From: Ichthyophthirius multifiliis
Taxonomy: Eukaryota > Ciliophora > Oligohymenophorea > Hymenostomatida
Direction of reading: 5' to 3'
NCBI RefSeq assembly: GCF_000220395.1
Contig: NW_004086282.1
Span: 1 to 64,000, forward strand
DNA length: 64,000 nucleotides
Both the position numbers and the translations under genes were made by a program. The notes under the pieces were generated by a model. It saw only the letters and a list, made by a program, of their open reading frames with translations, was not told the DNA's origin and did no database searches. Positions within the stretch are counted from its first letter, which is position 1. Each line of letters begins with the position of its first letter. Below are positions 24,732 through 38,542 of the stretch, one piece after another.

Positions 24732-27574
24732 ATGGAATCTGAAAAATAAATATTTATTAATGAAAATTAATTAAAAGCAAATTTATAAAAACTCATAAAC
24801 ATATATAATAGTGTATTTATAGACAATTTTTTTTAAAAAAAAAAAATTCTTAAAATATATATAGGAATATAAAAGTAAATTTGATGCAATAATAATAGCT
24901 AATGGAGAAAATGAATTAGAAGAATCCTAATATAATTTAACTTAAATAATATCTATGTGGTTATTTACATATGATTTTGTAGATACAATAATACTTATTT
25001 CTAGTAAATATTGTTATATAATAATGTCTGATATTAAAGGTTAAAAATATATATAATTAATTAAAATATAAAAATAATATTTATATATATATTAATATAA
25101 ATAAAAAAAGATATTTTTTATATAATATATATATATATTTATATATATATAATTTTTATTATTAAAAGTAAAAAGAATAAAAGAATATAATATTTAATTA
25201 GAAAATTATAAAATATAATTTTTTACAAAAAATTGTAATTTTTAAGAACAAATAAAAATCCGTCTTTTAAAAATATAAAATAAAATTAAGAAAGAAAAGC
25301 TTTAGATTGGATTTCTTTTAAATTAATATGAAATTCGAAAAAAGCCTTCTTTTTTAGATTTATTTAATGTTTTTTTAAATAATCTTGACTTTCTTTAATT
25401 TGATGATTGTTCAAAATTTCTTTAAGATTGTTTAATTTTGAAAAATGATGATGAGAAAGTAATTAATTGAAAAAACAAAAATTTATTTTATTTATAATAT
25501 ATATATAGTATTATATTAAATAATCATCTAATATTTGCATTGAATTTGGTAAAATTATAATTAAAGAAATCGAAAAAATTATTAATGAAGAAAAATAAAT
25601 TTCACATTATAATTTATCTGAATAATTAGAAAAAACATTCCTTTAATTAAACTTAAGAAATATAACATATGTAATATATATATTTATATATTATTTTTTT
25701 ATTTTTATTTTTTAGAGGACTATTTCTATACCAGCATTTGTAGATATAGTTTATTCGCCTATAATTTTATCTGGACATAATATTGATTTGGAATAGTTTA
25801 GATTGTCAAATGATAGTCCAATTTAATTTAATAATATAATATTCATTATTGGAATTAAATATAAAGAATACCATTCTAATTTAGGTCGGACTTTATTTAT
25901 AAACCCGTCAGATAGAAAGAAAGAAATATATGATCAAATTTTAGATTTATAATCTTAAATAATTTATAAAATGTAATAAGGAGAAATGATAAAGAATGTA
26001 TATCAATTTGGAGAAAATTATATACTATAAAATTTACCGTTTCTAAAAGAAAAAATACCACCTAATTTTGGATATGGAGTATATATGTATAAAATTATAA
26101 TTTATAATATATTTTTTTCTTTTATAGACAGGTTTATAATATATTGAAGAAAATCTAGTTATAGATAATGAAAATGACATGTATATATAAAATAATATGG
26201 TATTTAACGTTTAGTTTGGATTTTCGAATATAAAAGATTAGGAAAAAGATGATTATTTTTCTGTTTTTTTATCTGATATTGTGATAATAGAGTGCCGAAA
26301 AGGGCTTTTAATGACGAATTCTATATAGAAAAAATTCGAAGAGATTTCTTATAAAGTAATAAGGAAAAACAAAATCGAAAATATAGAAAAAAATAATATA
26401 AAAGAGGAGAAAAAAGAAGATTTAATAAAAGAAGAAGAAAATTAAAAAACGAGAAAATTTTGAAAAAGAAGATTTTTTCGAAAAATTAAATTCAAGAAAA
26501 TGAAAAAGAAAGATCAGAAAAATAAAAGGAATTAAAATATTTAAAAATAATTGAATTATAAGAAAAGCTTCAATAAAAAACTCATGAAAATTTCTAAGAA
26601 GAACATATATCTATTTAAGAAATTTAATCTTATAAGAAAATTTCCTAAATATATAAATTCGAGAAAAATTAAATACATATCGATACTGAAAATAACTGTA
26701 TTTTACTCCCTATAGATGATTTTTTGGTTCCTTTTCATGTTTCTTTGATTAAAAATGTCAAACCTATTGAAAATAATACTATTTTTACATTAGAGTTTTA
26801 TAGTTATGTACCTTATTAATAACAAAACTTAGAATTTTCAGTAAAATAAATGTATTTTAAAAGCAAAAATATCAAGTTTTTACTAGAAAATATTCAGAAA
26901 ATTAAAGAATGTAAAGATAAATTAAATTTTTTGAAATAAAAAAATTTCTAGAGATTTATTGGTAGTAGTTAATAAGGGAATTTTAGTATTTTAAAAAACA
27001 TTAAAATGAGACCTCTTTTCGCCAGTATGTAATTTAAGGGGAATTTAGAGCTACATATAGGTTAGTTTTTAAGATTTTCATGCGAGATTAGGAATTTTTT
27101 GATTGAGATCCCTATATGTAATATAAGAATGGGTATTTTTTAGCCTTGTGAGTAGGAGAAAATAATCGCTTTGCATTTTTTATTATTTCATCCTGTAGAA
27201 ATTAATAAAAAATAAAGCCATAATGTTTAGTTTTATTCAGAAATATTTTTAATTAATAATAAATAGAATTTTTTTGATGAAGAAGAAAATAATAATTAAT
27301 AAAAAGATCCAATTTAGGAAAAAAAAGAAGAATTAAAAATGAAAAAAACAGAATACTGCTTTAAAAAATTCTGTAAAATTATTGAAGAAAAAACTCATAT
27401 TAAATTCGAATTTCCAACTAAAGAGTTAGTATTTGAAGGATAAGCGCCTAAAGATACTTATATTATTTAATCTACATAAAATGCTCTAGTTAATATTTTT
27501 GAATTTCCTTTTCTTATTATATAAAATTCTAAAGTTGATATTGTTTGTTTTGAAAGAGTTATTGTAATATATAT

Positions 27575-27619
<45 letters not shown>

Positions 27620-28063
27620 TTATTCCTAATAAATCATAATTTAAAAAAGGAAAAATTTAATAATTTTGATTTAGTATTTGTATTTAAAGATTATGATTAA
27701 AAAATATTAAGAATACATAATATTCCAATATCTTAAGCTGAAAGTATTAAAAATTGGTTAAATAATCATAATTTAATATATTTTCATACTATGAAAAACT
27801 TATATTGGAATAATATTTTAAAGAATATTTAAAGATGTTTTACTTAATTTGTTAATGATGGAGGCTGGAATTCAATTTTTGAAGATTAATAATTAGATGG
27901 TTCTATAGAAAATATAAGCTAATCATGTATTTTTAGTCCCTAGTGTATAAGTTAATCATCTTCTGTAAATTCTAGCATTTATGATCCTGAAATAACTACT
28001 GATTTGTTAAATTAGGATATATTATATAGTGAAGAAGAAGAAGATATAAAGAAAATTATATGA
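24732..28063 (+). CDS. SPT16: SPT16, large subunit of FACT histone chaperone
   Basis: Seven exons: 24732-24812, 24865-25039, 25169-25458, 25509-25670, 25716-26078, 26128-27563 and 27650-28063, about 970 residues. The N-lobe has FDAIIIANGENELE, MWLFTYDFVDTIILIS and DIKVKRIKEY. The catalytically dead aminopeptidase-like domain has ISIPAFVDIVYSPIILSGH, YHSNLGRTLF and MVFNVQFGFSN. The middle domain has CILLPIDDFLVPFHVSLIKN, IRMGIFQPCEQEKIIALHF and FEFPTKELVFEGQAP. The end shows FNNFDLVFVFKDYDQKILRI, HNIPISQAESIKNWL, NDGGWNSIF and a short acidic tail SEEEEDIKK. FACT moves and reassembles nucleosomes during transcription and replication. One frame change lies near 26450 in the charged linker before the middle domain, at an A/T run. 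The 3' end is only 52 bp from the converging coiled-coil gene. Unusually intron-rich for this window. Confidence 0.92.
27571..27612. repeat. (AT)n microsatellite inside the last SPT16 intron
   Basis: Uninterrupted or nearly uninterrupted AT dinucleotides within intron 27564-27649. Similar AT tracts fill introns elsewhere, for example 15085-15145 and 35904-35952. Confidence 0.8.
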
Positions 28064-28115
28064 TATTTTTTTCATATATATGTATTTAATAAATATAAAT
28101 ATTATTTTTTTTTTT

Positions 28116-31100
28116 TCATTTTATATTTGTTATAATTTATATTCTTTCTTCTATTACAGAACTTAGGAGATTAAATAGATTATTAGCATTTATATTTTCG
28201 TCTATATTTTCAAGTTCATGTTCGAATTTTTCCATTAAATCTGAATAAAATTCAGTTGCTGTTACTTGTTGATTATTTGAAAAATTAGTTTTGTTATTAG
28301 AACTATATGGATCTAAAAACTAATCTATTTCATCAGGTGAAATACCTAAAATATTTACTGATTAAGCAAATTTTTATTAAAAATTTGAAAAATTCATATT
28401 AGTATTATTTGTTTATTTTTTTTATTAGTTTTTGATTTTTTGTAGATTAACAAAAGATTCTCTGAAAATTCTTTTTAATAAAAATACTAAAACATTTATC
28501 TATGTTTCTTGTTTTTTGCTTTATTATTTTAGGTTTTCATATTTTTTATTCAAATCTATATATTCGACTTTATTTATTAATGCTTTTTGGTTCATTTTAT
28601 TTTCTTCTAATTCATTCTATTGGATTTCCTATTTTTATTTTAAAGTTTTTAAAGCTTAATCTTTCCTTTCGATTTCTTATTTTAATTTTTTTATTGTTTC
28701 TTTTAGTTTATCAACATATTCTTTACTTTCAGATTGTTATTCATACTCATTTTATTTTAGTTCAAGCTTTTATTTTAAATCTTTTATTTAGTTAAATTAA
28801 CGATCTTATTCGGTTTTTTATTATTTGATTTTATTTTATAATTCTTAGATTTAAGCTAATTATTATTTTTCTTAATTTTTTAATTTCTCAATTTAATCCT
28901 TTAATTGATTACTTGTTTTTTCTGAATTAGGTTTTCTTTTTTTTTATTTTTTATTTATATTTTTTTTTATTATTATTATTACTTAGTAGTTTTTTATATT
29001 TTTCAAGTTCTTCTTTTAAAGTTTAAATTTCTACATTTAAACTAGTCATATCAAATTCTTTTTCTTATCTTAATTATTTAATACTAGTTACTAAATCTTT
29101 TTTCTTTAAATATCTTCTCTAAGGTCTTTAATAATTTTATCTTTTTCTTCGATTTTTTATTTCATTTCTTATATTTCAAGAGGAGAGACATATTATTTTT
29201 TTACCTAATCGATTTCTTATTGTAATTTTTCTTTATCATTTTTTCCGATTTTAGTTATTTCTTAAATTTTATTTTATAAGTTTTTTATTTCATCATTTAA
29301 TAATATTTCTTTTTCTTCTTATTTTTCCAATTCTTCTTTAAGTTCTTTATTTTAATCTTTCAATTTAGCAATATTCTCATTTGCTTAATTTAAAGACGCT
29401 TTATTTGTCAATAATTAAGCTTCAAGCGTGGTATTTTATTTAGATAATTTAGAGTTGTTTTCTTAGAAGGAAACTTCACTTTCTAATTTAGTCTTAGCAA
29501 CAGTTTTATTAGTTTATTAAGAAACATTTAAATCATTCAAAATATTATTAATTGACTTATTATTCATTTGGGAAATAGAAAATCCTTTTTTTATATTTTT
29601 TAAAATTCTTCAATTAATTTTTTATTAATATCATTAAGTCTTTCAATTTCTCTTTTTTAAAATTTGTCCTTTTCTATACTTTTTTTATCATTTTCTGAAA
29701 GTTTTTTTATAATAGCTTCTTTATGAGAAACAACATTTATATTTTCCGCGTAATTTTCGATTAGTCTTTACATATATTTATTATCTATTTTATTTTTATC
29801 GTTTGAATTTGTTACATATGAGGTAAATTTCGATGTAAGTTCTTTTAAATCGGAAATAAATTTTTCTTTTTAAAATATTATCTGAGATTCTTAAGTAGAT
29901 TTTATTTCATTATATAATTTATTTTAGTTTCTCATTTCCTATATAAGTAAAAATAAATATTTTAATATAAAAAAATAAAATATTCTAATATAAATATATA
30001 TTTATATCTTTATGCTTATATATTACTTCTCTTAAATCATTCAAAGCTTTTTCGGATTTTTATTCTTCTTCTATTAATTTAGCCTATAGTTATTCTTTTT
30101 GTTTTATTTCTATTTATTTTTCCAGTTTTAATTATTCGATTTGCTTATCTAAATCTTTTTCGTTTTCTTTTGTGCTTATTAAATTTAATTTTGCATTTTT
30201 TTTTTATTCCATTAAATTTATTATTTCGTTTTCTTTTAATTCTAGTTATTCTTTTAATTCCTTTTTTTAAAAAAATAAATAAATATATTTTATTAATATT
30301 AAGAACATTTAATTTTAATTTACTTTATTATATTTATTTAAATATTAAATTTCTGCCTATAAATTATTATTTTCATTTTTTTAATTAAAAATCTACATAT
30401 TACTTTCACTTTCTAAACCTCTATATTATATTTCTAATTCTTTTATAAATTTAATAATATTATTCTATTTTTATTTTAATATAAATAAACTAATAAAATA
30501 ATAAATTATATATAATTACTTTTTCATTGACTTCTTTAAATTAAAGATTTAATTAAGAAATAATTCTTTCTTTTTCATTATTTAGTTATTTAAAAAGATC
30601 TTTAAATTTATTTAATTCATCTAATAATTTAGCATCATTAAAATCTGTATGTTTTGTTTATAATTAAAGTATATTATTTTCTTATAAGGCTTCTTCGTTT
30701 TCTTTCATAGCTTATTTAAGTTATTATCTAATAGAATAATTTTCATTTTGTAAATTTTATATAGAATTCTCTAATTTTTTTATTTTAGAACAAAGTTATT
30801 CATAATTTTATCTTTCTTAAAATAATTATAAGTCTTTTTATTATAATTCCATTTATAAATCTCTAAAAGAAACTTCTGATTATTCAGAATTCATTGAAAT
30901 ATCATTTTTACTTTCAGAATTTTTATTTTTATTAGTTTATTTTTGTTTTTTATTTATTTTTTAAATATCTTTTTCTAATAATTTTAATTATGAATTCAAC
31001 ATTAATTCCTTTTATAACCAAATTTCGTTGTTTCTTTATTTTTCTTCGATTTCTAATTATAAATTATTCTATAATTGCTAATTTTCGTGTTTTAAAGCTA

Positions 31101-33802
31101 TTAAATTATCATCATTTTGTCTTATTAACTATACATATATATTTTTTATTTTTTTATATTTTTAAAATTACTATTTCAATTTCTATTTGAAGTTATTTTT
31201 TTAGATTTTATTTATTTAAAATTTCTTAGTTTAATTGAATTTAAATTGTATTTATTTTATCTGTAAATTATTATTCAATCTATATTAAAATTAAATAAAA
31301 AAAATTAAAAATTTTAATAGTTAAATATATAATTATATATATGAAAATAAATATAAAAAAATATATAAATATATATATAAATATATATATATTTACATAT
31401 ATATATTTCTATATATGTATGTATATTTTTATTTATATTTAATTAATGTTACATCAGCTCTTTTTTTTTCTGCCCATACAACTTAATCTTTTTATGTATC
31501 TAATTATGAGTATATTTTTTCTAATTCCATTCCGTATTTACGATTTATCTCATTTATTTTAGAATTTTCTTACATATAGGTTTATAATTTAAGGTCAATT
31601 TCGTTTAAGTCATAAGTTAAATTTTTGTTTTATTTTTCCTTTTCTTCTATTTATTTTATTAATGAGTTATTTTTTTCTTATAAATCTTATATTTATTGGT
31701 CAAGATAAGGCTATTAAAATGTGAATTTATCAATTTCTTATTTTAATAATTATACTTCATCTTAATATTTAATTTTTAATTATTTTATTTCCTAAATTTT
31801 AATTATATAATTATAAAATGATATATAAAATTATATAAATGTTAATACCAATTCAAATTTTTAATTAACTTTTGAAGTTATATCAATTTTTTCTTTTAAA
31901 AATTCATTTTTATTACAAGTTTCTCTTAAACATTTAATTTCGTTATCTTTATCAAACATATCATTTTGAAGTTCAATATTTTTTTTTTACATTTCGATTT
32001 GGTCGTTTCTATAATTATCTTCAATTTTTTTAATTTTAAATTCATATTCATCTACCAAAGAATTCAAAAAATTAATATTTTAGCTTAGATTATTATTCAA
32101 ATTTTGATAATCTTCGGCTTTTTGTTCTAAAATATTTATTTTTTCCCTTAAACCTTCACATTCACTTTATATTTCGTTTTTATCTTTTTTTATTCGTTCA
32201 GAAGATTACCAATAATCAAAATTAGGGTCACTTTCAATGCTTTTATTCTAACATTATTATAAATTTTAATACATTTATTTTATCTTATTATTTTCTTCAA
32301 TGAGTTTTTACTCTTTTTATTCATATTATTATTACAAAAGTGATATATTATCAAATTAAGTGATAATTTATTTATATTATTTATTAAGAATTTCATAATT
32401 TTTTTTTTCTTTTTGAAACAATTCTTCTAATTCATAAATTTTTTAATTTAAATCTTTTTTAATTTATATTTCTTGAAGCTTCTAATTTTTAAGATCACTT
32501 TCTAATTAAGAAATTTTCTATAATTAATAACTTGAAGGAGAATTTAATAATTCAATCATTTATTAATTACTACTTTATTATATTTTTTCATTAAAACTGG
32601 TTATTTCTTATAAATATTATTATTATAAATTTTAATATTAAGCTTATAACTCCTCACATTTATTATTTAATTTCATCCCATAATTTTAAGCATCATTTAA
32701 TTCATTTACTAAATTATATATTTCATTTTCTTTTTATTCTAATATTTGATTTAAATTTAAATTTTCTTCTTTAAGTAGTTCTATACTATTGTTATTTTAT
32801 GTATTTTCTTAGTTTTTATGATAATAATGCTTTTCTTATTTTTATTCAGTAATTTGCTTTATGTATTCTTCTTATTTTTTATTTGATTCTTACAATTGTT
32901 TAATTCTTTCGTTTAAAAAAGAAAGCTCGTTTTTATAATTTTCTAATTCTATATTATATTAAAATTATTAAGAATTCATATTTTCGGATTTGTTTTTTTA
33001 AGTATTTACTAAACATGATAATTCTTTGTTTTTTTATTATAAATCATTTATTTATTTATCTTTTTATTAAAATAAATGAAGAATTTACTTTTATTTCCAA
33101 AAATAAATAAATAATTAAATAAAATATATTATATTATTAAAATAAATATACTTGATTTTTATTTTCCATATCTAAACGTTCTTATTGTAAAATTAAATCA
33201 ACTGCTTTTTAAATATCTGGATTTTTTTCTTTCAAAAACTAGCTCATTTTAGCATTTAATTTTTATAATTCGAAAAACCTCTATTATTCCTCATTTGCAC
33301 TTTCATGTTTTTCTTATTACATAAAAGCATCAGTTTCAAGTCTTTCTATGAGTTTATCTTTTTCTTCTATAATATTTTTATAAGCTTACAATTATTTATC
33401 TTTATATTATTATTCACTATTATAAAATTTAAGAGGAGGTTCAAAAGAGCTATTATAGTCTTCATTTGATTCATTATTATTATATAAAGGAAGGAGAATT
33501 ATTGGAATTTAGTACTGACAAATATTTTATATGTCTTTGAGGAAAATAGTATCTTTTAAAGAAGTTTGGTTTAAGTTTAAGAGTCTTAATTTTATTATAA
33601 TTAATTATTCCTAATAAGGTTTTAATTTAAATTGGTTTGGAGTCAATTCATATTTGGAGGAGTCGTAGGAGTCAAAATATAAATTAAATTCGGTATTTTG
33701 GTTTCGGTTTTTAATTATAAATTGCTACTCTTGGATTTAGTCACTGGTTAAATCAGTATATATTATTTCTCGTGGAATTATTAGGAGTTCTTTTGTGGTC
33801 AT
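28116..33802 (-). CDS. Very long coiled-coil protein with MSP-like N-terminus
   Basis: Starts at 33802 (MTTKELLIIPREIIYTDLTS). The first 120 residues (QFIIKNRNQNTEFNLYF, LTPNQFKLKPYQEQLIIIKL, KDTIFLKD) have the beta-sandwich pattern of an MSP/VAP/ASH-type domain. About 1,600 residues of nearly continuous coiled coil follow. Introns I can place include 33151-33088, 31848-31792, 31452-31280 and 30015-29928 (approximate), plus at least three more of about 44-65 nt. The C-terminus is globular and distinct: SVNILGISPDEIDQFLDPYS, then FYSDLMEKFEHELENIDENI and NLFNLLSSVIEERIQ. Three short frame changes at A-runs occur between about 29600 and 28930. The architecture resembles centrosomal or basal-body proteins, which would suit a ciliate, but I cannot name the family. 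It lies 139 bp downstream of the second Sac/5-phosphatase gene. Confidence 0.78.
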
Positions 33803-33941
33803 TTTTTTATTTTATTTATAAATTTTTATTTTTAAAATATTATATTTAAATTTTTTTTATTTTTTTAAATATTTTTTTTATTTGTTTTTTGAAAATAAAT
33901 TATTTTTTTTTTTTTAATAAATAAATAAAATATTTGGTTTT

Positions 33942-35900
33942 TCATAAATCTAATAAATCTACATTTTATATTTATTAATTTTATATTTATTAATTATTAC
34001 TAAAATCCAATAAATCAACTTAATTATTATTTTGCTGTTAATCTTAACTATTTTGCTATTAATTTTAATTATTTTAAAATTCAACATTTTATTATAAATT
34101 ATAAAAATATTTAATATTTTCGTCTTATTATTATTAAACATTAAAATTTTCGAACATATTGAAATCCTTTTTAGGATTATTATCATTTTAGGTTTCCATA
34201 TTCCCTATATTATTAATTTCATCAATTTAATTAATTTCTTAAATTTAAATTATTTAGTTTAGTATTTTTTCCCTTTTTTCCTCATCAATAATCTTCACTT
34301 TAACCTAAATCAAAGCTACAACCGGTTTATGGTCAGAATGATTAACATTAACAGACTCATATAACTTAAAATCTTCCGAAATATAACTATTATTATTTTA
34401 TTCATTTTCCATATCACAATAAAGAATTCTATCGCACCAACAGGGAACTGATTATTTTTTAGAAATATCATATACATCTGTATTCACATTAAGTTTATAA
34501 GTTGGTAAAAATAAAATTTAGCCTTCTTTATATTTCTAAAGAATTTAAAATTGATTTGAATTTTTAAAAAAGTTTAACTAATCATATTATAGTAGTTTGT
34601 CGTATAAAAGCTTCTATTGTTTTTTATTTTAACATTAATTAATAGTAGATATTTCTTATAAAACGTCTTCGTATTTAATTTCGTTATTTAATCTAAAATT
34701 GAGATCTCCAACTAAAAAAATCTTATCGCTTTTCCAAACTGGTTATTTTTTATATGTAGACATTCTTTCCTATTAAAAAGCCTAATCATGTATATTTACT
34801 AAATTCTAAATAGTCTTTTCCCCACCATGTTATAAATGGCAATTTAAAATACATAAAGAAGTATCAAAAAGCCTAAATCGGACAATTACACTGCCTTTAG
34901 TTTTCGTAAAACTGCATTTGACATAATCAAATTCGATATCTGAGAGATTATTTTTGATATTTTTTTAAGCAAAAATTAATGTCTATATGCCTACCATACT
35001 ATATTATCCAACTAAAAAATAATCTTAAGGACCTAGATTATATAGAAGGGATTCTATCCAATTTGTTATAGTATTTGATTTTTCGATTGTAGAAACCATT
35101 ATATTTTTCGCGTTTGCCTCTACTAATTCTTACATACAGAAAATTACTAGTTCACTTTTTTGGTTGTTTTTGCAAAAAATCTTCTAGAAATCGAATTTAG
35201 TGTGATATGGTTCAAAACAATTCACATTCCAGGTACATATAAATACGTTTAAATTCTTTTCTTCCAAAAACTCATTTTATCGGTTTTTTATTTACTCTAA
35301 AATCTCATATTCGTATTATAAATTGGCCTAACTCTCATAATTCTCACCTAAAATAATACAGTAAATTTCCTGCTTCTTAGAATCCTTCAAATTTGCATTT
35401 ACAAACCTTTTTGCAGATGAGCATTTGCCTTTTATATAACCCACTAAACCTTATTTTCCTGTTTTAGCGACTTTACTAGTAGTAGCTTTTGTTCCCGCAT
35501 AATGTTTGCTAATCAAATCTCCGTTTTCACCCCATCCATATTATAATTATTTGAACAATACATCATTAGTTGTAATTTAAAAGCCTTATAAATAGGGAAA
35601 TATTAACTAAAAAAGAGTCTATAAACCTAATTTTTATTAAAAAAAATTCGTTCTATCTAAACAGTCTAAACAATTTGAACGAACAATACCTTTTTACTTT
35701 TGGAGAATTTAATTTCCTTTTTTAGAAAAAAAGGAGAAATTTTTTAAATTACTGATTATTTTTTTATTCAAAAAAAGATCAATTTTATCAAATTTATCTC
35801 CTTTGCATTCAAGTTTTAAATCAAATTCTAAATATTCTATATTTTCAATATTATTTACATGATAAACATATTCTTTAGAAAGTAACTAAAATAATTAATA

Positions 35901-35956
<56 letters not shown>

Positions 35957-36966
35957 TATATTTAATTATATATTTATATATATATTTTTACTTATTCATT
36001 AGGTATTGAATAAGTCATTAAGTTTACACAAGTAACATCCCCATAATGTTTTTTTATATAATCGAAATGCATATTAAAGCTATTATGTGACATTTATTAA
36101 CTTTGGTTTAAATATAATTTTGCTTAAAGACCTTATTATGACCAAAATACAGGCACACTTCCTCTAATTTACACATGAGATATCAAAATATCGGCTCCAT
36201 ATGATAAAATTTACTCTGATTCTACAAAATTAGCAACATATCCATCAGAATTAACCCCTCTATGGTTATATCTAGTGCCTCCTCTTCTCATTTATCTTCT
36301 TGAAATCAATAAATAATACAAAGGATATCCTTTAACTGAAGAAACGTAACCTTAAATTAATTATATATGCCATTCTATGGCAATTTTTTACTGTATAAGG
36401 GGTTTAAGAAGGTTTAAATTCCATAAATAATCATTATCAGTGTTCATTTTATCAATGTAAAATTTCTACTAAGAAACTGTTAAAGGAAATTTATAACAAA
36501 AATAATATCCGCCTTTCGAGAGTGTGTTTTCTATACTCTATTATTATTTTAATATATTTATGGATACTTATAAAGGGAAAAAAGCCCTAAATTCACACTA
36601 ATTTATTTCTAATATACTAAAATTTTCGTTTAAAAAAGGAATTAAATTAACATTTTTAACTAACACTAAAAAATTTTATCCATATATATTTATTATTCCT
36701 AAGAAAGCACTATATTATTAATTAAAAGGGATATTAGATGGTATTTGTTGAGGGTTTAATTATTAAATTTTGCCTGATTATTTATGTATTTAAAGACTTT
36801 GGGTTATATTCGTGAGAGAGTATTCAGCTTTAAGGTAAAAATAGTCAGGAGTTTCGGCTAATTCGATTGCTTTAATGCTAGTTATAGGTTATTCTAGTTT
36901 TTCTTGAGTAAATTTTTAAGATTATAGACCAGAATTTTTGGAAAATATGTTGATTATTTTTTACAT
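33942..36966 (-). CDS. Synaptojanin-like Sac / inositol-5-phosphatase, copy 2
   Basis: Exon 1 is 36966-35992 and exon 2 is 35885-33942, with a phase-0 intron of 106 nt at exactly the same place as in copy 1; about 972 residues. The Sac domain is canonical: RRGGTRYNHRGVNSDGYVAN, FVESEQ and the catalytic loop RSNCLDCLDRTN. The 5-phosphatase has CTWNVN, NCHL, GDLNFR, PCWCDR and SDHKPV. It lacks the GNKG box (copy 1 NKLGNKGSVVVRF versus TKTKGSVIVRF here) and has SVPCWCDR in place of the usual RxPxWCDR, so this half may be weakened. The tail is Q/N-rich without a polyQ run and ends VDLLDFSNN...NVDLLDL, two clathrin-box-like motifs. Likely acts on PI(4,5)P2/PI4P at endocytic membranes; substrate inferred from family only. 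Confidence 0.9.
35904..35952. repeat. (AT)n microsatellite in intron
   Basis: Long AT dinucleotide run inside the single intron of Sac/5-phosphatase copy 2. The homologous intron of copy 1 (9859-9930) also holds an (AT)n tract at about 9877-9910. Confidence 0.85.
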
Positions 36967-37671
36967 TTTTTTTTATAAATTATTATTAAATATTGTTTTA
37001 ATTTGGACAATAAATAGTAAATTCCTTTCTTATTTATAGAAAAAAAAAATATATATAATAAAATTTTATAAAATAAAATTAATTATTAAATATTTATAGG
37101 ATATAAATATAAAATTTTTAATATTATATATTTATTTATTTAAAAAAAAAATAAAAAAAAAATTAAAAAAAAAAATATAAATCGCATTTTTTTTTTATTG
37201 GATATTAAAAAAAATTGCAGAAAAAAAAAAACATAAAATAAAATAATAATGTTAAATTATATAAAAATTTATTTTATAATTTGATTTAAACTAAAAAAAA
37301 ATGAATAATACATATTTTAAAACTTTATTTTGATGGAGATTAATATAATAAAATAAAAAAATATTTATAAAAGTAATATTATATAAAAAATAAAAGATTT
37401 ATAAATAATATGTAAAAAAAATATATAAATATATAAATATATATATTTTTTTATATATTTACTATACTTATTTTTATATAATATAATTTTTTTTATTTAT
37501 CATAATAATTATTTTTAATTTTTTTAATAAGATTTATATTTCTTTATCTTTATATTTCTATAATCCTATATATTATTACAAATATTATATATTTAATTAA
37601 AAAATTTATATTCTATTTTATTCAATAATTTATCTATCTATTATTTTTATATATTTTAATTTTATTTTATA
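36967..37671. other. Intergenic, AT-rich
   Basis: About 700 bp of A/T runs upstream of Sac/5-phosphatase copy 2 and downstream of the kinase-like locus. Nothing else seen. Confidence 0.55.
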
Positions 37672-38472
37672 TCAAATTTTTTACATTTAACTTTTCTTTT
37701 TATATCCACTTTTTAAATAAAATTTATAAATTTTATTATTTAAACATATTTTCAAATTTATTTTTTGATTATACCTTTTTTATATTTCTTTTAAATAAAA
37801 TTATCTTTTAGACTTATTATAATAAATATTAGTATAAATATTTAAATTAATCTACTAAAAGGTTTTTTTTGTACTATTAATTAAATTTCTCTTAAGTTAA
37901 GTATTTTAATCTAATTATCTTTAAGGTTATTATTATTATCCTGTTTAAGATTATAATAAAGGATGTTTTAAAGACTCTTCTTTTCGATATAATTTTTAGT
38001 TATTACTTATTTTTAATTTTCTTAATATAAAATCCTTCATATTTATCCTATTTATTTATTATACAGAAATCTATAAGATTTTTCTCTATATTCTTTTAAT
38101 AATTATTTAAATTTTTTTATGTTCTATATATATTTAATATGAGAATATAATTTAATATATTATTATATTTTTTTTAATATAGAAAATTTATTTATCATAA
38201 AATACTAAATTTCTTACTTTTTCCACAAAAAACATTCATTTATTAGCCTTCTATATTTAATATATGATTTACTAGCAAAATCGTAATCTAAAAATTTAAA
38301 AATATTTTCTTTTACGAGTGAGTTTTCAGTGTGTATAATCTTGCTTTACTAATTCTTTGAAATGAAATATTAATTAATTGATTTTTAAACATTTTTTTTT
38401 TATTAATTGTAAGCTTTCATTATACTCGATTAAATATTAAATTAAATCTTATAAATAATGGAGTTCTAAAAT

Positions 38473-38542
<70 letters not shown>

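Noticed and set aside
28432-31190. Several standard-code F/L/I-rich + strand ORFs
   Set aside because: All are antisense to the long coiled-coil gene on the minus strand.
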